A stretch of DNA of 64,000 nucleotides from NCBI GenBank assembly GCA_036936605.1, contig JAUPFV010000001.1, positions 212,891,138 through 212,955,137 of the forward strand. Reading direction: 5' to 3'. The notes under the pieces are model-generated. The model ran no database searches. It was not told the DNA's origin and was given only the letters and a program-made list of their open reading frames with translations. Both the position numbers and the translations under genes were made by a program. Of the stretch, positions 51,440 through 62,541 are shown piece by piece; position 1 is the first letter of the stretch; each line of letters opens with the position of its first letter. Origin of the DNA: Limnanthes douglasii subsp. nivea. Taxonomy: Eukaryota; Streptophyta; Magnoliopsida; Brassicales; Limnanthaceae.

Positions 51440-52066
51440 CTAAATAGGCTCATATGCTCCATCGAGCAGTTTTTGAAATTCAACAATATGATTTGAGGGG
51501 TCAATGTTAGCATCGAACAATACCGAAAACCTATTAAGTGTCATCTGAAAAGTGAAATTAAACCAATGACCATAAGAGCAGAAAATAATTAAAAAAAACT
51601 AATGGAAAATAATAGTTTACCTCATAACCTAGGCTCCATTGTCTCTGTACTAACTCCAAAAAGGAACGATCAACATGGAGACTCATATGTCTCGCCAACT
51701 TAGCATAATGAAAAATAATTTCAGGATTCTGCCTTGGTGAGAACAATGGAGAAGACATAACCAAACTATAATTTCTAAGAGGAGAATATATCCTATTTAA
51801 GGAGACAGAAACTTCAGATCCCAAACTAACCAATACACGAGAGGGTGAATAAAATAAACTATATGCATTCAAAGAAAAACCATCACAAATAGTAGAAACA
51901 AGTGACAAAGTAAAACATAAATAAGAGTGAGCAATTAAAAAATTGGGAAGAATATGAGTCACAATTGAACGATCAGAACAATTAGGGGATGCAATATCAT
52001 TTCCCTCAAGATTAACATCACCTCCAATAGAGGTCGAGCTTATTATGGAAGCAACTGGAACGATGG
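51440..52066 (-). CDS. Unrecognised putative coding region, C-terminal exons
   Basis: On the minus strand an open frame from about 52066 to 51621 (VVPIVPVASIISS onward) ends at a donor, TATGAG|GTAAAC. A CAG acceptor ending at 51545 then joins, in frame, an exon 51544-51440 that begins MTLNRFSVLFDANIDPSNHI and stops at TAG. The combined C-terminal part is about 180 residues, soluble-looking, with FSPRQNPEIIFHYAKLARHM. More open segments upstream (52422-52180; 52860-52690) may be earlier exons, but stops intervene. I do not recognise the family. It could be a plant gene fragment or a transposon-carried gene. No start codon was assigned. Confidence 0.35.
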
Positions 52067-53379
52067 GAACAACGTAGCATTCTCACATAAATCAAGCTTT
52101 AGCTCACCCGAAGATGGGATAATAGGCTCTAAAACAAATAATACTAACATATCGATATAATACCTTCGTTTCTTCTACTCTACATATGAATAAGCTCACG
52201 TCGTTCATTATTAAAAATCATATCAACATTACTCGTAATCGTAGCGATAAAAGTTTCAATACCAAGGGCATGAAGAGATTCTCCGACACATACTTTATCT
52301 GACACACATTGGGAACAACATATTACAGGGGAAGATGGTATGATTAGACATAAATACAAAAAAGAAACATATAGGAAAGGTTTTTGAACCAGTAACAATG
52401 TTTTACTCCATAGTGGCTTCATCTAAACAACTACACTACCTATTCCAAGACTGTCTATAGAAGCGTCAACAATGGAGGAAAACCGTCAATTATACCAGGA
52501 AGTTTTCACCTCTTACTCGAATCCACAACTTTCACAAAATCAAGCACGCCCATAATAAAAGAACAAAACTATTTTCTTTTTCATAGAGACCCAATACCTG
52601 TAATAACATATAGGAAGCCATATTAAGTATTAACTTCATTATACAACTCAATTGAAGGACCAATAATGAAACTTTTACCTTTTCAATGACATACCACTGA
52701 TGGAGAACTATCAATTAATTTTTTGGCTAAAAGATTCTTAATAAATTTTTTTAAAGAAGATTTAACAACTTTATTTGAAGGGGTGACCTTTCCAATAACA
52801 ATAGTAGCCGAAGAAGGAGAAATATAGAACGTAATAAAATCTTCAAAACCAAATCAAATTTTACTCTCAATAAAATGAGTGGGAGTAATAATGTAAAAAG
52901 TAAGAGTTGGAAAACTTCTTAGCATTCGCTATCAAACGAGAGTATAAATCATTAATTTTTTTTATAGTCTTTCTTTCTCCATGGACAATGGGAATGAAAA
53001 GAACAAAAGGCTAACAAACTTATGCTCAATGGACCAAAATCTACTAAGTGAGGGAATTTTTAAGCGGTTGGTTAATACATTGCGATTGACTGTTTGTAAC
53101 TTCTTTTATAACTGCCTTGGTATACAACTTCCTCTCTAATGTTTAGAAAAACTGTAAATATGTTATTGCTACTGTAAACAGACATAAAACACACAAATAA
53201 CAAAACAACTAAAAACATAATTAGAAATTAGATTAAAGGTCTATCATGTAATGTATTACATCAACCAATATACCTCAACCCTCACAAAAAATACATCTTT
53301 GAGGGTTGGTACATTTTACTCCATAAAACAACAACAAACATATTAAATAAAAACATAGTCTGCATGAACTACAATAATA

Positions 53380-53775
53380 TCAATCAAAATCATCCTCGTC
53401 GTCTTCCTCGTTAGACTCTTCTTCTTCTTCTTCATCTTCCTCATCTGTTTCCTCCTCCTTCTCATCATCTGAAAGATCGTCATCCTCATCATCAGTGTCC
53501 TCGAGTTTCTCGAATGAGTTACAGTCCCAACTATCCCTCATGTGCTTGTGTTTGGGAAGTTCGTTAGGGTCATAATTGTAACCATCAAAAGACCAAGAGT
53601 CCCCTGGTCGGTACTCGTCCTCAAACTCAAAAAACCAAACAGATTAGTTATAGGAGTCGTCGGATGAGTGCTCAGAGGTCGTTGTCCTCTTGTACGAAGA
53701 ATAGTCCCGAGAATAGTCGAATAACCAGCCGTCCGTTGATGAGTAACTGGGTGAAATATGAGACGAACGGGTCAT
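53380..53775 (-). pseudogene. Acidic small protein of unit A, one in-frame stop
   Basis: ATG at 53775-53773 opens MTRSSHISPSYSSTDGW, with Ser/Tyr-rich and then Trp/Asp-rich sequence. It closes in a Glu/Asp tail of about 50 residues before TGA at 53382-53380. A TAA at 53646-53644 (codon 44) interrupts 131 otherwise open codons; reading through it is needed for the acidic part. Function unknown. The same place relative to a Ulp1-type gene is held by an intact acidic ORF in unit B (58882-59220), suggesting that the pair belongs together. It could be an unspliced two-exon gene, but no clean splice pair was seen around the stop. Confidence 0.5.
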
Positions 53776-54504
53776 TTCTTAGAGAATGAAAGGAGTTTTA
53801 GATAATGCAGTGAGTTTTAGATGAGTGGTGTAAATTGAATAGCCTAAAATCCGAGTCCTTACTTATAGCCAAACGCAATATCCAATTCTACGTCTAATCT
53901 AGCAAACTGCAATTAATTCTAGATGTATAGTTAATGCATTTATAATGATTCAATATCTACATTTGTCTTGTCAAGTAATAAACTAACCAATATGATAAAT
54001 AATCATTGTTTAATCACTGACTTAGATATGTAGCAGTCAGTTCGATGTTATTTAATGAACGCATAAGTCAATTAACCATTCTCCAATATATTAATATAGT
54101 GAACTCGGTTTATGCACGCTGGTACAAAATTATGTCATTGTGATTTACGTTTATATCATATTGCTAGATACGCTTTATACGACATTCCTAGATACAATAA
54201 CGTGACATTTTTAGATACTTTATTGAGACATTTCTAGATACGTTAAACGGACGTTGCTAGATACGTTATTAAGATATTGCTAGATGCGTTAAATGAACAT
54301 TGCTAGATACGTTAAGCTGATAAGTTGTGATTGGTTATATAGTTTAACACACGTTCTACAAGTGTTATCTATGACATAAAAATGTTCACCCAACACTAGA
54401 GTCTAACCAAGAACATTACAAACAGCATCCAATTTCAAATGAATTACATACTTAAACAATTGTCCCCATAAACAAATTTAACATTGATATTAACTACCAT
54501 CGCC
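53776..54504. repeat. Intergenic spacer of unit A with CATTGCTAGATACG array
   Basis: At 54155-54325 about seven diverged copies of (A)CATTGCTAGATACGTTAA follow each other at 22-28 bp intervals (for example at 54160, 54254, 54277 and 54298). The rest of the spacer is AT-rich and non-coding. Confidence 0.75.
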
Positions 54505-57500
54505 GGTTTGTGTTCGAGTCATTTAGAAAATGCTTAAAGATTTCAGCTTTGCTTTTTGTGGGCATATTATCTCCATATTTTAAAGGAACGTACCCTTTTT
54601 AATAATGTCTTTCGCATACTCACAAACAAAAATCCCACAGTCAAGGCTCTCATTTTTCTGTTGTGGGATATTTTTCATCGTCTTGATTTTGTATCCACCC
54701 TTCACAACAGGTATGTATTTTTTCTTTATGCAATAGGCCAGTTTTAAAATCAAGGAACCTCACAATGAATTACGATTTATGTTATATAATCAATGCGATT
54801 GCTCAAGAGCGTATGATTTTGCGATTGCTATGAAACTAATTAGCTGTATCTAGCAATTACCCCATATTGCACCTGCGATACGTTAGCATACTAATGCTGA
54901 TGCAAAAGACTTCCATCAATAAAAGACCAACTAAAACCATAGAACTACTAACCAGGTCATCAGCAGTGTTCATAGTCTTATCTCCAATATGTTTGCTCCA
55001 TGGCAACAGTGGGTTGTAGCTACTAGCAGTACCATTCTCTATGTCAATGACTAGCAACGTCCAGTGGTTTATTCCATCATTGTTAACGGTGCAGAGAGAC
55101 AAGTCCAATGTATGTGTCCGGTCTCATTGTCTCAAAAACTTCATCCACCATATGTGACATGTCTCCCTTGATGGCCAGCGTTTGCTGCATTTTGTAACAT
55201 TATTATAGTTAGTATATTGTTTTGAGTAACATAAATAATACCAAATGCACTTACAGTTGCAACTCCAGAAAGTTGAATTGCGCTGATCATCCATGTAAAC
55301 TTATCATCCAACCCTTTAACTGGTACATTCCAATTGGCATCTTGGAGCAACTTATATATCCAAGCATCTATGATCTATCAATGTACAATTATATTTTAAG
55401 AACATGTAGATGATAATAATTAGAAAATAAACAACGTTGTTTACGTAAATATACAATATGTTGGTCTTTTATGACATTGTTAGATACCCTATTATAACAC
55501 TGCTAAATACAGTCTAAAATGTCATTTCTATATAGCATACAATAACATTGCTAGATATCATATAATAACATTGCTAGATACGTATAAATGACATTGACCG
55601 ATTGACTAATTAGACATTACCCGATATATTAGCTATACATTGCTATATACGGCTAGTACGACATTGTGATGACAATAAAATGGAATATTACCTTGAAGTC
55701 TACTTGAGTTTTGGACGGGAGTTCCATTATCTCACTCACACTAATGGACAACCTATATAAGAACTATGACATTGGCAAATACCATACTTCTAGATCGTCC
55801 TATTCTTCTTATCTGTTAATTCGTAACACCTTGTTGTACTCACTTATATCTATTAGTTGCGTTGTGGCTGTACGTTTTGGCCAATCTTCATAACTCACCC
55901 GTGGTTCTCCCACTTGAGTCTGACTAAGTAAGTTCCACTTTGAAACTCATTAGAAACCACCTATAATACATCCAATTAATTCCCTAGCATTAATGGTCAA
56001 TGACATTAAGACAAATATACACTTATATCGAGATTGATTAAACCTTCGTCAATCGATTCCAAAGTACATCGCTTCTCGTTTGAGTTTGCTACAGCCTTGC
56101 CACATTCTTCATAAAAGGATTGTGTGCAGTCTACAAAACTTTCATTAACACATGATATATCAGAATGTACGGGGAGTGTGTATGAAGGTGTTTTATCTAG
56201 TATGGGTGTCTCATGCTTGATGGATGCTATTTTCATGTTTTCCGATATCTTCCAACCATCCTGTTCTACTTATTTTGCTCTTTCAGGTTGCGTAAGTAAT
56301 TCAAACTTCATTGTGGGTTGCTGTTCTTTGTTATGAATTTGAATAACTTTAACGGCTGCCACTGTTTGTGATACTTGTTCTTCTCCATGGGTCGTTAACG
56401 TTGCTACAACTGATTGATGGTTGCCTTCCATTCATGCTACATGTCTTTCTTCCAGTCCCAAATAATGTAAAAATAAACATGTTACTGTGAGTTGTTTGGT
56501 TTAGACATTGCTAGATTTAACTACATGGTACCCATATACATTGCGATTTACGTGCACAACTGATTGTTAGATATCATAGTATGAGAATATGATAAGCCAC
56601 CATGCATTGCGATTTACGTAAATTAGTGCTTGCCAAATTAATTATTTTAGTCGTTGTGAGTTACACCCTATTAAGATTGCTAGACACTAACATATATGCA
56701 TTTAATTTCCAAATTGAAGGATTTCAAGGTTGCGATTTCCCCGTAAACCCTTCGTGCGATTTATATTCATTCAATATCGTTACTCTTTTTACCATAAAAT
56801 ATGGTTGTATATCAGATGACCTGCCTAACATTGCGTTTTGTATTAGTGTTTTACCCTATAATTACTAGATAACTTATATTAGTAATTGAGATTTATGAGA
56901 CATCATGTTGCAAACAACAACAAAATAATGCAAGTCTACAACTTCTCTTGCTGTGTTGATATCAAATCTAGACTTTGCAAACAACAAAACCACAATCCAT
57001 CGTAGCCAATATCAAACTTAGACTTTTAAAACTTAAAAAATACCGACACATAATACAAAATACTTTTGAATCTTAACGATTATAAGATCCACTTACATCT
57101 TCACTTCCTATCTTCACCACCTCTCAATTCCTGGTTCTGGTAATAAGACTTCCGGTGCTGCCTGCTTTTGGCCAGTAGACGAGTCGTCAATGTTTTTGGT
57201 TGAATCTGTAGTAGTTTTGACCAACTGTTTTGTAGCTTCTTCTATACCAGACCCGTCTGTACTGCTTCCAAGTTTATTGTATCAAGATTCTTGTTTACGA
57301 AAGAGTCGTTTCCTCTAGTTTCAGCAGCGGTTTCAACCATATGTTCTGCATTTTATAGTTTCTCCAATTGTTGTTCGGTAGTTTCAATTTCATGTCCGTC
57401 CACGAGTAACTCCTTCCCGTCAATGTCGTGAGATCTCACTTCCTGTCCCTGTTCCACTACCACCACTTCATTTTTCTACGCTGACAATATGAGTTAGGGG

Positions 57501-58025
57501 TGCGGACGTGCCACTACCAACATTATCCACCTCCTCATCCCCTTTCTCCATATCAGCATCACATTCAAGTAGGGTACGAACTATCTCCTTCCCAGGGACA
57601 TCTACAACTATCGTTGTTGGTGTAATATATGATCTCGCAACAAATACATCCTCTAACGTATGCTCTTGCCTAGGTTCAACATGTGTTTTATCATCATGTT
57701 CACATGCACCTCCTTGTAAGTTCACCTCTTCAGATCTTTGATTTCCACTTTTTCACCTATCTAATTCTCTTCTTCCGCTGTTTCTTCCACCTCAACATGC
57801 TCAGCTACGATAATTTTTGGGATCTCTGAAACATCGTGGCTATTTTATTTTTTCTAAATATATGCATGCAAGATTGGTAAACAATTGTTTTCTAAATTAC
57901 ATTCTAGCTAGTATTCGCAGCCACACGTTCAACATCCTCCTTATCTTCACAGCAAAACGGTATCGATAAGGTGTTGAGAAGTTCAACATCATCAAGCAGT
58001 TGAGGTATGTCCGTTATTCGAAATC
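54505..58025 (-). pseudogene. Ulp1/C48-type cysteine protease gene, unit A (degenerate)
   Basis: Minus-strand coding blocks in order begin with about 58020-57905 (DIPQLLDDVELLNTLSIPFC), then 57830-57060 (acidic, including MNLQGGACEHDDKT) and 56236-56006. 55740-55695 follows (MELPSKTQVDFK with a GTAAT donor), then 55350-55275. The catalytic part starts with HWTLLVIDIENG and SSYNPLLP near 55065-55000. It ends with SLDCGIFVCEYAKDIIKKGT at about 54640-54585 and KAEIFKHFLND. The fold is that of C48 SUMO-type proteases, with His, Asn and Cys visible. Frameshifts near 55090 and 54590 and several stops mark it as a pseudogene. Ulp1-like domains of this kind are commonly carried by plant Mutator-like and CACTA elements; which one applies here is unresolved, and no transposase is seen. 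Confidence 0.75.
55455..55665. repeat. CATTGCTAGATA-type array within unit A intron
   Basis: About eight diverged copies of ACATTGCTAGATAC at 20-30 bp spacing, between coding blocks of the unit A Ulp1 gene. Further single copies occur near 56510 and 56675. Confidence 0.75.
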
Positions 58026-58881
58026 AGGCCATAACAGGAGGACTTGTGATGTTCCAGTTTAAGAACAGTTTAAGCAGTATTTTTTTTACAGTTGTTTATT
58101 CATGTACACATTTTTTTGATTTGTTGTTTTATTACAGTAAATAAATGCTAAGTGTTTTGAGTTATATGAAATTCGCATCCAGTATTGCAAATTGTGTACA
58201 ATATGTTGATATCATGTTGCAAACATCTATCAGGTTTCCATGCGATTTGTGTGAAATTTCGCCTGGATGCGTATCGTTAGTAAAATCATATCAAACAACT
58301 ATCAATATTTATGCTGCGAATTTTATTGAGCTCTAACGTAATGCTTTTTCAAACAAATATCAGGACTCTTATTTGCTTACGATTCACATGCTATCATGCG
58401 AATTGCCTTCAACTCTAAAGTATTGCATCAACAAACAAAATATCACAATCTGCATGCTATAATGCGAATTATGACCAGAACAAATATCAAGACTTCTGGC
58501 TACTTGTGTATCACATGATACGATGCAAATTATGAACAACTAGAAGTCCTGATATTTGCTCACACATCGCATGCTAAGTTGCGAAGCGTGCTTTCATAAA
58601 AATACCAGGACTTTCAGTGGGTTGGAAATGGCATGGTATGCTGCGAATTGCATGAAAATCAGTAATATTGATAAACAAGTAATATATCAGGTTACGATGC
58701 GAATTGTTTGCAAATGGTAATTGGATGCGAATCGTATATATGATTAAAAATGTGTAAAAAAATGGATTACAACAAGAGTATTACAGTCTTCATACACTAA
58801 CAAATGTTCACACAAATCACAACAACCTATTAGTGTTTGTTAGTTGCATTCCAAAAAAGCAAACAACAAAAGCCAACTCTA
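58026..58881. repeat. Spacer between units A and B with dispersed GCGAATTG motifs
   Basis: No gene. At least eight copies of a motif built on (T)GCGAATTG or its partner CGCATGCTA are scattered from 58195 to 58740. They are mixed with a second phrase, ACAAATATCAGGACTT or its complement. This is the same motif family as in the introns of the unit B gene. Confidence 0.65.
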
Positions 58882-59220
58882 TCAGTCATCAGTAGAGGAT
58901 TCTTCACCATCTTTCTCCTCTGCGTGCTGATCATCAGCCTTTTCCTCTTTCTCTTCATTATCTACGTCCATCATGCATAATTTTTTTGTCCTTGATGGAC
59001 CGGCTTCGTCGTCCCTCTTCCTTTTGTTGTTTGGAACCTCTGCCGTTTGAGGTGGAACCGCTGCTGGCTGAGGTACAACAGCAACCATTGAAACCTCTTC
59101 TGGTTGAGGTTCAGCAGCAACCATTGGAACAACTTCCACCGGTTGAGAGTCAGCAGAGAAGTAGTCCTCTATGTTTAAATCAAGGACAAAGACTGGGCTG
59201 TTTGGTGGTGCTGCTGGCAT
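58882..59220 (-). CDS. Acidic small protein of unit B
   Basis: ATG at 59220-59218 starts a 112-aa frame, MPAAPPNSPVFVLDLNIEDY. Imperfect repeats of the form QP(A/E)EVV(P)MVA follow (residues about 28-60), then a basic NNKRKRDDE patch that could act as a nuclear signal. The tail is Glu/Asp-rich and ends EEKDGEESSTDD. No known domain. It follows the Ulp1 gene of unit B in the same orientation by about 750 bp, as 53380-53775 does in unit A. The region upstream (59330-59225) is His/Pro-coding on the other frames and may be leader. Function unknown; expression is untested. Confidence 0.5.
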   Translation of the reverse strand: MPAAPPNSPVFVLDLNIEDYFSADSQPVEVVPMVAAEPQPEEVSMVAVVPQPAAVPPQTAEVPNNKRKRDDEAGPSRTKKLCMMDVDNEEKEEKADDQHAEEKDGEESSTDD

Positions 59221-59972
59221 GATCAAGTCATCGCTCCAGTTGGTGGTTCAGGATGACCAGGAGTCACCCTGAGAACCAAGTGAACCAGAGTATGAGTATG
59301 TGGTGGTGGTTGTGGTGGTGGAAAATGACATGACTGTTGGAATTTAAAGAGAACAAGAGGTGTTTTAAAAAAATATAGAGTTTGTTTTAAAATTAGCCTC
59401 TGGTTACTGGTGTTATTTATAGGGAAAAGAGGGAGTATGAGCTTATGAGGTGGTGTGGCTATATTAATCATTAGATAGCCTCTATGTCCAATCAGCAATT
59501 AATGGACTATGGACCTCTGGTGATTAGATTGTTTTTTTGCGTGCTCAATGTAGTTAACGGTTACCAAGGCATACGCCATAACCTGTTCGTATTCTTGAAC
59601 GATATATTTTGAATTATTTATTTTATACCAGGGGTTGATGCGAACTGTTGTTAATGTGATATACCAGGAGTGGCTGCGAATTGTTTAGTGATAATTAAGC
59701 ATCTATCAGGTTAGCATGCAGATTGTTTGGCGAGGATCCTTTTTTAATATATAATAGGGATTTGTGGGAATTGTTCGAATACTAACTAACCCTTATATAT
59801 CAGGGTATCATGCGAACTGTTTGATAAGAAATATGTTCTACATATATCTGGGAATTGCACATTTATGAAATTTAAAAACGTACATGTACATAAAAAAATA
59901 CTATGAATGTATGCACAACAAAAAATTACAACCAATGTATTTACACCAAAAAACATAATATTTTACTTCGAA
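59221..59972. repeat. Intra-unit spacer with GCGAATTG motifs
   Basis: Non-coding. Motif copies occur near 59636, 59676, 59715 and 59810 (GATGCGAACTGTT, GGCTGCGAATTGTTT, GCATGCAGATTGTTTGG, CATGCGAACTGTTTG). Confidence 0.6.
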
Positions 59973-60266
59973 TCACTCGTACTTCACGGTGTCTCTGTCG
60001 TTTAAGAAGAAATCAAACATTTTTGCTTTGAAGGCAGTGATCATATTTTCATCGTATTTGTTCTGCATATATCCATGCTGGATAATATCTCTGGCGTATT
60101 TGCAGACAAAAATACCACAGTCCAGGGTGCCAGGTTTCTCTTTTCTTTCATTTTTCACCTTCCACCATGTCCTTGATTTAGGTAGGAATCTTTTGTCCAC
60201 CAAATATTTGATCTAGTTATAATAATTAGTGTTAGAAACCAGCACAAAAACTTAAACAGTTGTTAC

Positions 60267-60300
60267 CACACAATACGCATCGTAGGATGCGAATTGTGTG
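60267..60300. repeat. 34-bp imperfect palindrome
   Basis: CACACAATACGCATC - GTAGGATGCGAATTGTGTG reads almost the same on both strands. It lies in an intron of the unit B gene, directly before the last exon. Confidence 0.85.
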
Positions 60301-61430
60301 ACAACCAATCCAACATGTACATGTCAAGCAATTCGCAGCATAGGGTGTGAATTGTTTGGTATCCAATCCATTTTGTTTGCAAGCATTTCGCAGCCTATTT
60401 TTTGAAATGTGCATCATCCAAAACGATTCGCATCCTCGGTTGTGAATTCTTTTATGGATATGCTGCGAATTGTAACTGATTTTCTCACATTTCGCAGCAT
60501 GTATTGATCATGCATAATTTAAAATGTGTTTAAAAGTAAGTGAATAGTTGGGGATATTACCAGATTGATAGGTGTCCTTGTGGTGTGGTGTATCGCTTTC
60601 AGTTTAGGCAGAAGTGGGTTGTAGTTTGTTATCGACCTACCATCGACATCAATGACGAGCAATGTCCAATGGTTTATTTGGTCCTTTGTCTCGGTGCATA
60701 TTCGAATGATGATGATGTTGGGGTTTTCGGGCGCTTTGCTAAAAGCTGCGTCCCCCAAATTTGTTACTTCCCAGCCTGATTCATTTGATGCTGCATCCAA
60801 GTGACAATACATTACAATGAGAACATTTTTTGAAACTTTGAAATTTACCTTAACTAAACTTACCGTAGTCATGCCCGAAATCATCACGCTGTCATACAAC
60901 ACTCCTTCCACTTTTTGGCATGGAACTTTGAACTCCGTTTCTTCAAGAATCTTTCGAATCCAAGCGTCCACAACCTAAGAAAGGAGTTGTTTATTTATGT
61001 TAAATATACAAGACATGTTTGAAACATTAAAAAGAGAATTGGTTGATAATTGGATACCTTTACGTCCAGCTATAGTTATAAAGGTAGCGCCATTGCATCA
61101 TTCGCTTGCACTCTAATTCCGTATGTAAATTTGGACTCTGGTAACTGCCATACTACTGGATCAGGGGTGTCACTCTCGTAGGCTTTGAATAACTGTATTT
61201 TGTGGTATTCTTCGACAGAGATACGGTCAGTTACTTTTGTTTCCTTTGGCCAGCCGATGTATTCTACTTTTGGCAGTTCCCGTTCTGTTATATTTATCTC
61301 TTTCTCTGCCACTGGAGGTTGTGTTGGTATCAGTAGATTAAAAGTAGGAAAATCTGTCTCTTTACTTGGCTCGAGCTTAGTAAATAACAAAAATCAAAAG
61401 AGTGTGTCAGTCATTATAGTGTTAACGACC

Positions 61431-61466
61431 CCAAACAGTTCGCATGCTAACATGCGGATTGTTTGG
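61431..61466. repeat. 36-bp imperfect palindrome
   Basis: The arms CCAAACAGTTCGCATG (61431-61446) and CATGCGGATTGTTTGG (61451-61466) are complementary with two mismatches around a 4-bp centre. It lies in the intron of the unit B gene between 61630 and 61379. Confidence 0.88.
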
Positions 61467-61497
61467 TTCCAGCTGAATACATTTCAGGGTATCTATT

Positions 61498-61550
61498 AGG
61501 ATAGCATGCGAACTAATCGAGGTTCCACTGAACAGTTCGCATGCTATCCT
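61498..61550. repeat. Perfect 17-bp inverted repeat with 19-nt loop
   Basis: AGGATAGCATGCGAACT at 61498-61514 is exactly complementary to AGTTCGCATGCTATCCT at 61534-61550. Same intron as the 36-bp palindrome 31 bp away. Confidence 0.92.
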
Positions 61551-62074
61551 GATATTCGTTTGTATAATTTAAAATAGATCCACACAATTCTCATGGTATG
61601 TTGCGAAATCATTTAAAATAGCCCTTACCACACGGTCAGTGACAACCAATGCCGTTGACTTGTTCGACATAGGATCTGGATCGTGTCGGCATAAATCAGT
61701 AAAGTCATCATCCGACATGTTCTCCAAAGACCGTTGTATTACACAATCGTAATATACATTATCAATTTCAATTAAAAATGTCTGTGAAACTTGAGTGTAA
61801 ATACCTTCAACAAAAGCATCGGGTAAACCTACTGTGTTATCGTTTGACTCTAGAGCTTGCAGTTGATTTGTTACTGGTGCTACAATTTCACGTTGGTTTA
61901 ATAATTCTGACTTTGCGCACGCCGCCGTTGGTCTTTGAGGTGCATCTTCATATGTGGTGTTGTCTTCTAAGGATGGTCCTTCCTGGTTGAGTAGTTCCAT
62001 CTTCTCACAGGGATTGACATGTTCTGACTCTTGCAGCGCTATCTCTTGTGTTAGCCTTTCTCTCTTTGCCAAGG

Positions 62075-62345
62075 CTATTTGTTGTTGCTGTTGTTGTTCT
62101 TGTTGTTCTTGTTGCTGTTGTTGTTGAACTTGTTGTTGTGGCTGTTGCTGTTGTTGATGTTGAACTTGTTGTTGCTGCCGTTGTTGGTGTCGTTGTTGTT
62201 TTTGTTGGTGGTGGTGGTGTTGAACTTGTTGTTGTTGATGTTGTTCGTGTTGAACTTGTTGTTGTTGATGTTGTTGGTGGTGTTGTTGTTGTTGGTGGTG
62301 GTGTTGAACTTGTTGTTGTTGCTGCTGTTGGTGTTGTTGTCTGTG
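62075..62345 (-). repeat. Gln/His-coding trinucleotide tract
   Basis: CAA/CAG/CAC-rich on the minus strand, about 90 codons of Gln with His, Val and Arg interruptions (repeated QQQQVQH units). It is in frame with the following ALAKRERL coiled-coil-like segment of the unit B gene. Plus-strand open frames over it are shadows. Confidence 0.85.
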
Positions 62346-62513
62346 AGTCTCCTATTTCATACAAATTCCCAAATAAAAAGGTGGAAGGGTTAAGCATACT
62401 ATAATCAAAGTTGCGAACGATTCACATGCTGACCTGATATTTGTTTGGTCCATCTCAAACAAATCGCAGCTCAGCATGCGAATTGTAAAATAACCAACCA
62501 ACTAGAGTAAAAC

Positions 62514-62541
62514 ACAATTCGCAATATACGATGCGAATTGT
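62514..62541. repeat. 28-bp near-perfect palindrome
   Basis: ACAATTCGCAATAT - ACGATGCGAATTGT, in the intron between the 62768 donor and the Gln-tract exon of the unit B gene. Related motif copies flank it at 62464-62488 and 62415-62430. Confidence 0.88.

Noticed and set aside
62048..62404. Plus-strand poly-Val and poly-Leu frames
   Set aside because: They are antisense shadows of the minus-strand Gln/His tract.
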